NCBI RefSeq assembly: GCF_019925205.1
Contig: NC_083560.1
Span: 5,332,001 to 5,396,000 of the forward strand
Direction: 5' to 3'
Length of the DNA: 64,000 bases
DNA from: Metopolophium dirhodum
Lineage: Eukaryota > Arthropoda > Insecta > Hemiptera > Aphididae
The translations under genes and the position numbers were made by a program. Under the pieces are notes generated by a model. The model saw only the letters and a list, made by a program, of their open reading frames with translations. It did no database searches and had not been told where the DNA came from. Numbering within the stretch: the stretch's first letter is position 1; every line of letters starts with the position of its first letter. Positions 55,166-64,000 of the stretch are shown here, piece after piece.

Positions 55166-55610
55166 ATAAATCTTTAATTAACTATATTTTCCATTCTTCA
55201 GTTACCTACGCTACCAACGTTGTCGGCAATCCACTGAAAATGTATTGCATACCTGGTGATATCCGCTTCGCATATTGTCCGCCTACCTATGTGATTTTAT
55301 GACTGATACCTAGACAATCAAATAAACCTATCAACTCTACACTTTTTAACAATTTTAACAACCAAAAGCAGCGGACAAACGGTAGGTGATCCTGGAGATC
55401 GTATCCAGCCTATCCATTTACAACGTTCGTGACGCTCAAACTCTTAAACATTCCCGCCAAAGCGGCAAATCTCTAATCCTTATCATTAATCCTTAACACA
55501 AATCCTAAACTTTCATCTTACAACCTTTGCGACTTTTATAATTCTAACTACATTTTCTCCAAAATCGGTACCCACTCTCAGCGAGTCCAACGGACCCCGA
55601 GTTTCACTTT
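55166..55610. other. Non-coding stretch
   Basis: Balanced composition without AT bias from 55180 to 55610, with no repeats and no recognised protein. GCGAGTCCAACGGACCCCGAG near 55579 stands out. Confidence 0.3.
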
Positions 55611-56110
55611 GAGCTAGTACAATTAATATAATTTACGTGGAACCTTGTTTTAAATTTTCAATATTTAGCTATAAAAGTTGAACATTTTATAAAATTTCAA
55701 CTACAAAATAATTATTAAATATTAAATTTGATAAATTATGTCAAAATTTTAACTTTAAATGCGCTTATAAAAAAAATTTGTACCTATATATTTTTAATAT
55801 TTTTCAACTGCTATTGTAACATTATTTTAGGAGCCTTGCATTAAATTTTCACGCTTTTTTACACAGTAAATAAAATTAAATTGTTATTTATAGAAAAAAT
55901 AACTAAAAAATTAAAAACTGACATTTCCGTAAACAGCTCAAAAATAGTCAATATATTTTCAAAATGTTATGGTGTATAGAAAATGCTAATATAAACATTT
56001 CATGTACCTACGGTCATTTGTTTTAGAGTTGCATCAAAAACGAAAATCGATTCTCGCGAAAACAGATTTTGCGTAAAAAATCCCGTTTTTCTTTAATTTT
56101 TCTTTTGTTG
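55611..56110 (+). repeat. Repeat family A fragment
   Basis: From TTTACGTGGAACCTTG to GCGTAAAAAATCCCGTTTTTC; both termini missing. Confidence 0.6.
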
Positions 56111-56432
56111 TTTCTTTTAGTTTTTTTTTTATTTTTTTTCTTATTGATTTTTTTTTGTGTCTGTATACGATAAGTAGTTAGAATTAGAATTAGAATTTAT
56201 TTGCAAACAAAACAATTAATAGCACTTGAAAATATAATTATAATAGGTATCGTCTGCTCACCTTCTATAATTTATAAGCTGTGCTTGTGTAGATGGTGAC
56301 GAGTTCTTAATATAGAAATTTAAATATTAAACATAATTATAAATAGACTAAAACAGAAAACAATAGGTTAATTTGAGAGAGAAAGAGAGAAAAAAAATAG
56401 TTTTATAATAATGAATGAAAACATAATAATGT
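56111..56432. other. T-rich and AT-rich stretch
   Basis: No gene. GAATTAGAATTAGAATT is a short tandem at about 56180. GAGAGAGAAAGAGAGA lies near 56375-56390. Confidence 0.5.
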
Positions 56433-58493
56433 CGGAAAATTGGTACGGTTGTTTTGATCGTGGAATATTGGTACGGTCGTTAAAAACCAGCGTTTCTTAA
56501 ACTATGAAAAAAACAATCTTAAATTAGATAAGTACTGCATGAAATTGTAGGGAAGTATTAATCTAATCTACAACGACAAATGACAATATCGATAACGATG
56601 AATAAAGATATTGTATAGGTTTCATGCGACCTAGTGCAACTGCAACGTTCAACTTATTGCCACGTGTCCACAATTTTCAATTCTTATTTTTGTTAAAATG
56701 GAAAGTTTTAAAACTGAAAAGGGAAATAAATTAATACCGTACAAGAATTATTCGTATGTAATTTTAAGAAAAAATAATAATACTATTAGGTGGAAATGTT
56801 CACAAAATACAACATTAAAATGTCCGGGAAAAATTACAACGAATTTAAATAAACCCGTAAGTTTTAAATTAGTAATAATTCATATTATTGTATCTATTGT
56901 ATTGTAATGTATTATTATTAATTTTATTTTAGTATATAAACTATTCAAATATAGTGCCTCATAATCACACTTCAAATAATAAAATTGAGGAAATAATTGT
57001 TATTAAACATAATATAAAAAAAAGAGCCTTAGACACACGAGAAACTCCAAGTCAGATGGTTTCATCCATCATGCACAATATTTCTGGTTAGATGATAATT
57101 TTTTTTATTAAATAAATATTATTATTATTAATTTTTTTTTAATATTTTATGGCTGTAGAAGATACAGCGGTAACACTGGGAAATTTGTCTTCCATAAAAC
57201 GTAACATACGAAATTACCGACATAGAAAATTTCCCGATGAACCGTTAAATGCAAATTGTTGTCTTCCTGAAGAGTGGAAAACTACGATGGGTGCTGAACC
57301 TAAGCCATTTTTGATTTTTGATAATAAACAAGCTGATTCACGAATTTTGATTTTTGCCTCTAATTTCGCTTTAAATGTTTTGTCTTGCGCGGAAACTTGG
57401 TTTATGGATGGAACTTTCAAACGCTCATCTACTATATTCCAAAAACTTTATGTTATACGAGGAAAGTATAAAAATCAAATATCTACTTGTGTGTATGCAT
57501 TTTTGCCTAATAAGTTAAGAAGTACGTATATCAATATTTTACAACAAGTTGCTATTAATTGTCTTCAAACTTCAAACAATCCAAAACCAAAATATATCGT
57601 GATGGATTTCGAAATAGGAGCTATAAGTGCTACTAAACATGTATTTGGTGATAGTGTGCAGGTTAAAGGATGTTTTTTTCACTTATGCCAGTCAATGTGG
57701 CGAAAAATTCAACACCTAGGTCTAAGTTCTGTTTATAAAAATAACAAAAATATCAGAATAAATTGCAGTGTGATTAATGCTTTAGCTTTTTTACCTCTCA
57801 ATGAAGTATCCAGTGGAATGGCTTATTTGTACACAATAATTCCTATAGAACTATTGTTAGTGGCTAAATATTTTGATGACATCTATGTCAGTGGTACTAG
57901 CGGTACCCCAATGTTTTCTCCAATTTTGTGGAATGTATTCGATGTCACATTGAACGGTGGTGATAGAACAAATAACTATTGCGAAGGGTGGAATAATTAT
58001 TTTAATAAGCTTGTAGGAACAAGCAACCCATCATTTTGGGTTCTACAATGTATTCAACAAGATGAATCTACGATGCGAATTGAAAGTATACGGCATGAAC
58101 AACCTAATAATTTAACATCTCGAAAAAAAAATTAAAATATGCTTCCCTTCAATATAAACTTCATGAAACTATTACCAGTTACGTAAATAAAGAAATTACA
58201 ATGGATATTTTTTTAAATATCATAGGGAAACTATTGTGAATTTATATTTAATTTTGAATTATTATGAATTATTTAATTTTGGACACATTTTTTGACTATC
58301 ATATTACTATTATGAATATATATTTAATTTAATTTTAATATATTATTATTACTATATTATTAATATTAATTGTGAACATATATTTATTTTAATTTAATTT
58401 TTTGAACCACTGAAAATAAAATATTTTATAGTACCAATATTCCGCCTATTTCATTTCTTTTGTTCAAAACACAATCACCGTACCAATTTTCCG
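56433..58493 (+). mobile_element. MULE-type DNA transposon (2,061 bp), nearly intact
   Basis: CGGAAAATTGGTACGGT at 56433-56449 is perfectly inverted at 58477-58493. A second motif, GGAATATTGGTAC, lies just inside on both ends (56463 and inverted at about 58430), and TGTTTTGA is also shared. The termini frame a three-exon transposase gene in plus orientation. A target duplication could not be seen, which may mean that the border or the flank has changed. It is the best-preserved autonomous-type element in the window. Confidence 0.8.
56698..58135 (+). CDS. MULE transposase with FLYWCH finger, three exons, C-terminal one-base slip
   Basis: Proposed exons are 56698-56856 (donor CCC|GTAAG), 56933-57086 (acceptor TTTTAG, donor CTG|GTTAG) and 57159-58135 (acceptor GGCTGTAG). 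Phases are 0 and 1 and the joined frame stays open for 429 codons. Exon 1 and 2 give the FLYWCH finger (RWKCSQNTTLKC, then PHNHT). Exon 3 has the MULE core: first Asp in WFMDGTFKRSS, second Asp in IVMDFEIGA followed by KGCFFHLCQSMWRKI, and the third acidic residue in NNYCEGWNNYF. Just before the stop an A9 run (58113-58121) changes frame: with one more A, coding would go on for about 36 residues (LKYASLQYKLHE at its start). This may be a real slip or a sequencing error. The role would be cut-and-paste transposition in the nucleus via terminal repeats such as those at 56433/58493. Confidence 0.8.
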
Positions 58494-58529
58494 TTTACCG
58501 TAACACACTACTAAAGGGGAATACGATTA

Positions 58530-58885
58530 CGCGCATTGGGTATTAAACTAGCAACAGCTGTTCTTTAAGAACCCATTCCGACATAATTGAGAATCGCCGT
58601 GAAATACAAACGAAAGGTACAAATGTTTTCCAAAAAATATTTATATTTTTTTTTATTTGTTCACAGATGCGCGTGATTCTCAATTTTGATTTCCGGTAAC
58701 ATATCTTCAAGGTCAGTAAATATTAATATTAAAAAATAGAATAATAAATCACGAATAACATTTGGGATGAACGGTGGATTATTAATTATATCCCGATCGT
58801 GAACCTCAACTGTTAATTGTTTAATGTTTATATTTTACACTTGCTTGAATGCGTACTGCCCGAATCAAAATTGAGAATCAAGATT
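58530..58885. repeat. Repeat family C, copy 2 with inverted half
   Basis: 58530-58690 matches 23945-24110 in the same orientation. 58695-58872 matches 24130-24300 in the opposite orientation. AATTGAGAATC is found at 58589 and 58867, and GATTCTCAATTTTGATT at the inversion joint near 58674. Confidence 0.75.
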
Positions 58886-60000
58886 TATTAAGATTCTGTT
58901 TGTATTGATATGATTAAATAAATGTTTTATTTTCCCAATTTTTTGATTAAAATATTATTTCTTTTAAGTTTTTATATTGTCAGTTGGCCAACAAAGTATT
59001 ATTTTATAAATCATATACTTAAAATGTTTATATTATGATATTTTTCTGTATAATATATACAATTTTAAATAATACGATTTTTAAGTATTATTCAATGATT
59101 GTTGATATAACATTTTTTTCTATTGTTCTATTAACAAGCATGATCAAACCTTTTATAAGCATTTGAGTTTTAAATTTAAATTGATATTATTACAAATATT
59201 TGGTACTTTGAAATGTCCCAATATTGTCCATTAGGGTTGATACTATAATAAAAAAAATGTGCAGTATGATATAATATATTTGTTGTAATATAAAATTGTA
59301 TACATTGAAAAAAAATAAATATAATTGTACCTAATAATATAACTTTTTTAGGATGTATAATGAAAAAACAAATATATTATTAATTGTTTATAGAGTATTT
59401 TATAATTTCACTTATATATATTATGTATATAATAGGTAGATATTTAGGATATACTACTTATACCATTATATTAAATGTTAAACATTTTTAAAATAAAAAT
59501 AAAACATAATATTGTAGCTAATACCCTTTTTTAAATTGTAAATAGAAAAAAATAATAATATATTATTAATTATAAATAATATTAAAAAAAAGACATTGTA
59601 GCTATATAATATCTCCTTTTTAGCACAATAAGTATTGAAAAAAAGTATATTTTAATGTACCTATAAGAAGTTGTAATTGTTTATAGAGTATATTATTGTA
59701 CTCATACAGGGTGATTCTTTTATCAAACAACACTCATTATTTGAAAAAATATTGACTTTTTTTTCAAAACTGTAGATTTACACTTGAATTGTATATTTTT
59801 TTAATATTTTTTTATATTTTTCACTATTCTTTTTATTAATTATGACGTTCAAATTTTCCTTTTTCGTTAATCCGTTGATGAGATATTGCTCCTCATAGTT
59901 GGGTGGTATTGGGAGGTAGTTATTGTGTGTAAGTATGTTATACCTCGCTAGTATAATAAATAGTGTTTCACATCCAATTATAACAAATAAATTAATTTTC
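58886..60000. other. AT-rich stretch
   Basis: No gene recognised. The minus-strand frame at 59778-60002 is of AT-rich composition. Confidence 0.5.
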
Positions 60001-61020
60001 AATTCTGAGCAGACCGAGTTAGTAATAGGCGGTGACCGGTGGGGAGGGCTTCCGGGGGTTTAGCATCCCCCCTCCCAAAGTCTGTCAAGCCCCCTCTTTT
60101 ATTAGCTGTGTAGGATTAAAGCCCCCCTACTCACATTTATGTTAATAATGTTAACCCCCCTGAAATGTTAATGGATTTCCGACTATGGAGTTAGTACTTT
60201 TGAGAGGTAAAATCCGAAAATTCCCAGGACATTTTAATTATAATCGTGAAAAAGAAATATAAATTAAGGAAAAAACGGGTATTTTTATAAATTTTAATAG
60301 GTACCTTCCACTGGTTTTAAACAAAACTGACATTGTTTTCTTTTTTGTGTAGTTTGAAAGCTACCTCAGTCATAATATGACGTTTTCGATTTTATGTAGG
60401 TAGTTTTTTATACTTGTTATGTCAATATTTTTGCTTGGTCAAATAGTTGAAAACATTTTATACAAGATTGCTCATAACTCATAATTTGATCACGTGATTA
60501 TACAATTCAAAAATTATCGAAAATTCATTGTCAAGGTATAATTTTAAAAAACCATTTAAAGTTAGAATTTTGACGAAATTTGTAAGTCATGAAAATTTGC
60601 ATAATATTTTGATTTATAAATTCGTAATAAATTGTTCTTTTATCTCTAAGATTTGAAAAGTAATACAAAATTCCTAGTTAAGATATTCCACCTATAATAA
60701 AAATAAGTTTACCGAAAATTCACTTTCATTTTTTATAAGCGTTATAAGTGGACATTTTTTCGATATTGGTTATTAATTTCTAATAAATCGATTTTCGATA
60801 AATATGATAAAATTTTCAAAATATTTTGTCACCTTTAGAACTATATAAGATACCTATAGACAGTTGAAATTATCAATTTTTTAAATTTATTTCTATTAAT
60901 GTTTAAAAAACTTTTTAAGTTGTGGCAAAAAGCTTGAAAAATTTAATACAAGGTTTCTCATAAGTTGTTTTAATTGCAACGCCGATAAAAATATTAAAGA
61001 TACATAGGCATTTTTTTTTT
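60001..61020 (-). repeat. Repeat family A copy, inverted
   Basis: Begins AATTCTGAGCAGACC. On the minus strand the body blocks ATTAAATTTTTCAAGC and CTAAGATTTG are recognisable. More diverged than the other copies. An insertion of C/T-rich sequence lies at 60030-60165. Confidence 0.55.
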
Positions 61021-61860
61021 TAAAATGAGTGTTATTAACATAGGTATATTATATATATTTTTATTTAATTATCTGTAATCTTATTGTCACAATATTTTTG
61101 AACTCCTGGGCACCAACACGAGTTCTCTCAAAGAAGTCCTGTATTCATATGTATGTATGAAATTAAATTAAATAAATAAAAAAATATATATCAGCATGTA
61201 TCAGCCTGGTAATATCAGCCTACCCACAGATACTGATCACCAGTTTATTTAAATTCGAGTAGTTATTTATGAACTCATCTCAATTCGACACGCTTATGTA
61301 AGTATAATATAAGAATTCAAAAAATATATTATTTAGTAATCTATTAAATTAATAATTAATTTAATAGATTGATTAATAATTCAGTGAAATAACTCATCCT
61401 ACAATTTATGATTGAAATTTTTTAGAGAATCATGATATAAAATTGTCTATTAATGTTTATTCAGATTTTTACAAAATTAACATTGTTGTCATTTTATACG
61501 ATTCGTCAATGCTCAAATACCTACATTTTGACTGTAGCAGATTTTGGTACCATTATTCTTGAAAGTATAATAATTATATTTGTTTACACATTTTGGTATC
61601 AGTATTAGTACCTAAAATAAAAAATATGTAAATGCAGTTATAATATTTAATTAAACTGTGGGTAACCGTTTTTAAACATTCACAGATTTTTTTATCCCTA
61701 TTGTGTCTTTTGACTCCTGGCAAAAACCGTACAGTACAGTTAATATTATATGGTACTAAAAAGTACTAGTGCTGCCATAAACTTGAATACTAATTTATTA
61801 TAATCTCTCCTATTTATACCGAAGTATAAAAAATACATAAGATCAAAATCTTTAAAATTT
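61021..61860. other. AT-rich stretch, possible non-LTR 3' end
   Basis: GAACTCCTGGGCACCAACACGAG at about 61098 followed by CATATGTATGTATGAAATTAAATTAAATAAATAAA (61147-61182) resembles a LINE 3' end with a TAAA-type tail. AATCTATTAAATTAATAATTAATTTAATAGATT at 61339-61371 is a near-perfect palindrome. Confidence 0.3.
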
Positions 61861-61862
61861 CC

Positions 61863-62168
61863 ATGTTCAATTATGAACTAAAAAATGTAGACAATATACA
61901 TGGTTTATTAAATATTGTACCGACAATAGCTTTCCTGTCTTCCTTTCCCGCTGCTGACCTAGACTCGCTGTGGCATAAATTTAAGTCTTTTGATCCGGCC
62001 GTCTTAAATTGTTTGTTTGAGCTTAACAGCGCGGATGAGTATTCGCGTGCTTTACATTTCACTGTGCATGACCTTGTCGATGCATCCAAAACTGTTTTGG
62101 CGCAAATTCGTCCTACGGTAGCGGAGCGGAATATTATTAGTAGCACTCAACAGTTATACAATCGTTGA
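61863..62168 (+). CDS. Unassigned 101-codon frame, possibly gag-like
   Basis: The translation is protein-like and not AT-biased: TIAFLSSFPAADLDSLWHKF, then NCLFELNSADEYSRALHFTV, then ASKTVLAQIRPTVAERN. A short LxxLWxxFKxFD helix followed by a second amphipathic segment recalls the N-terminal region of BEL/Pao-type Gag proteins, but this is a weak resemblance. Composition stays balanced to about 62830 and several further frames on both strands follow, none recognised. A decayed retroelement or an old gene fragment are both possible. Confidence 0.25.
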   Translation: MFNYELKNVDNIHGLLNIVPTIAFLSSFPAADLDSLWHKFKSFDPAVLNCLFELNSADEYSRALHFTVHDLVDASKTVLAQIRPTVAERNIISSTQQLYNR

Positions 62169-62959
62169 CTCGTGTTCATGTCCGATTATGGTTTGTTGGT
62201 TATGTTGCAATACATATATATTAGCCGGCAATATTTAAACGTGTTGAGTGTCCGTCGTTTTCGGTACATGTACCAGCGCGCCACCGTCTTCGATACGGGT
62301 GGTCGCCGCAGTCATTCGTGGGCAGATCGTGACTATCATCGTGTTTTGGGGTAACTGGCCCTTACGAATCGTTCAAAAAATATGTGTTTAGTCGCGGCAA
62401 TCATATCCACATATTGTTAATAACCGACTGTTTTTTGGCAGTACGGTAAATCATCGAATAACGCAAATAAGTCGTCGCGCGACTTAATGCCGATTGTTTC
62501 ATATCGATTCGTTATATACTTATGTGGTACACATGGATCAAAGAAAAACCTGTCGGAATGGGACGACTCGCTTCCATCGGTATCCCGGTGTGACCTCCCC
62601 AAATGTTTGTTTTTGTGGATCGCGCGACAAATTGTTTACGCGCACTTGTAATTGTGACCGCATTGTGGTTTATATGCGCCGTACGACTGTCGTTTGATGT
62701 CGACGTAACTGTGACCCGTCGGTCGTTGTTACCGTTCGCGGAGCTTTGGTACCATATGTACCTACAAGTAATTTGTTTCCGTGCGTGTAGTGTTCGACGG
62801 AGGCAGATTATGATAGAAATTAGAATATAGAATTCTTATCGCTTCATGAGATCAATTGGAATGTTTGGCAAAAAACACGTCTAAAATACTATAGTATTGT
62901 ATATTATGTATGTCACGCGTGTGATAGACAAAAACAGAAAACCACGGTATCGAATCACC
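62169..62959. other. Balanced-composition stretch, unassigned
   Basis: CpG-containing and unlike the AT-rich flanks. A minus-strand frame at 62417-62602 (SDRFFFDPCVPHKYITNRYE) and plus-strand frames overlap; none is recognised. Confidence 0.25.
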
Positions 62960-64000
62960 TTAAATTATATAATATCATTGTGTACGGAAAATGATTCTGA
63001 GCGTTGATGGTTTGTCAGTGATGATATTTTAAATTATATTTTATTGTTATTACTTATTATTAATATGGTAGCCGATTAGTTGAATTAATATTATAAAATT
63101 ACAAAAAAATAACTAAAATCGTAACTATTGGTTACTTTATATGTACCTAATTTCCTCCAAATTTGAACATTTTATATTTTTGTGATTTTTTGGTTACAGA
63201 ATAACCTACTTACGTGGAACCTTGTGTAAGTTTTCAATCCTTAGCTATAAAAGTTGAACATTTTATAAATTTTGAACTAAAAAATCATTTTTAAATTTTA
63301 AATTTGATAATAATGTTGTCAAAAATTGAACTTTAAATGTTTATAAAAAAAATTGTGCTTATATATTTTTACACTACTATTTAGGCAATATATCAGGAGT
63401 TTTATAGTAAACTTTGATATTTTTTGGCCTAACAAAAAAATGTTGTTGAAATGTATAGAAAAAAATTGAAATTTTAAACTGCACATAAATAGCTCAAAAC
63501 AAGTCAAAATATTTAGAAAAATTTATCAAGTATAGGAATTGATTAAATAAATATATGATAAAAATTTCAAGAATCTATGGTTATTTGTTTTTGAATTACA
63601 ACAAAATAAGAAAAACGCTACATGACAAGTCGAGTGAATATCCAATATTGTAAATATTTGAACTTCAAACGCTCATCAAAATTTAATTTGACTTTGTTAT
63701 ACACATTTTTTATAAAAGTAGATAGCCTTATATAGAGTCTTATATTACATTTGAAAATCTTAGACTTGAAAAGAAAAATTTTTAGGAATTTTTAATTCAA
63801 AATAATTTGCACATTTTCGTGAGTTGTACGATTTTTTTTCAAAATTTAAACTTTAAATGCTTATGAAAAAAAAGTGACTATGGATTTTTAATAATTTACA
63901 AACGCCACAGTAACAATATATTAAGAGCTTTGTATTGAATTTTCAAGTTTTTTATCAACAAATAAAATTTTATTGACATTCATAGAAAAAAATTAAAAAA
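62960..64000 (+). repeat. Repeat family A copy running off the right edge
   Basis: ATATCATTGTGTACGG and ATGATTCTGAGCGTTGATGG at the start, then TACTTACGTGGAACCTTGTG and the usual body blocks to the end of the window. More diverged than the 42.7-kb copy. Confidence 0.65.

Noticed and set aside
1..64000. CRISPR arrays, bacterial operons, riboswitches, replication origins, rRNA and tRNA genes
   Set aside because: None seen. The tandem array at 48.2 kb lacks the short identical repeats and unique spacers of a CRISPR array, and the rest of the sequence is eukaryotic in character.

Overview
The window reads as a stretch of aphid (Hemiptera, Aphididae) nuclear DNA, or of a close relative. It is strongly AT-rich, the small motif GTAGGTA/TAGGTACCTA recurs throughout, short runs of the insect telomere unit TTAGG occur at two places, and almost every recognisable protein fragment belongs to a family amplified in aphids: FLYWCH/MULE transposases, DUF4371 and CGGBP1-like hATs, KRBA2-like integrase-type elements and DUF4806 genes. 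No complete, undamaged single-copy host gene was found. No bacterial-type operon, CRISPR array, rRNA or tRNA gene was seen.

Region by region: 1-2.7 kb holds a hAT end, a KRBA2-like remnant, a GC-rich island and one PIF/Harbinger exon. 3.9-6.9 kb is the first block of an abundant ~1.1 kb repeat (family A, at least 12 copies or fragments here), cut by a small hAT element with a perfect 8-bp target duplication. 8.9-11.2 kb is a decayed insect-retrovirus-type envelope gene split by a 713-bp MITE with 60-bp perfect terminal inverted repeats. 12.4-16.4 kb carries a decayed MULE nested in family A, a DUF4371 hAT fragment and two copies of one hAT MITE. 17-24 kb has family A, a tnp2-like transposase ruin and a broken copy of eggless/SETDB1 with a hAT fragment inside it. 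24-26.2 kb has a long foldback and a CGGBP1-like hAT. 27-37.5 kb is a tandem duplication of a DUF4806-type gene; the two copies keep complementary parts, and a Copia remnant is attached. 39.4-42 kb contains a CpG-rich promoter-like block with a possible first exon, a hAT MITE and a FLYWCH remnant. 42.7-46.2 kb is family A. 48.2-49 kb is a four-unit ~175-bp tandem array. 49.9-52.6 kb has a hAT 3' end and a decayed chuvirus-like glycoprotein gene. 52.6-56.1 kb is family A with MITEs. 56.4-58.5 kb is the best preserved mobile element, a MULE with a three-exon transposase gene that is open except for a one-base slip near its C-terminus. The remainder is AT-rich sequence, a rearranged repeat and two more family A copies.

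The sequence records nested insertion: target-site duplications and one paralogous empty site give the order of several events. Functional interplay between genes cannot be claimed, because nearly all coding remnants are broken. The best candidates for something still active are the MULE at 56.4 kb and, less surely, the promoter-like block at 39.7-40.7 kb.
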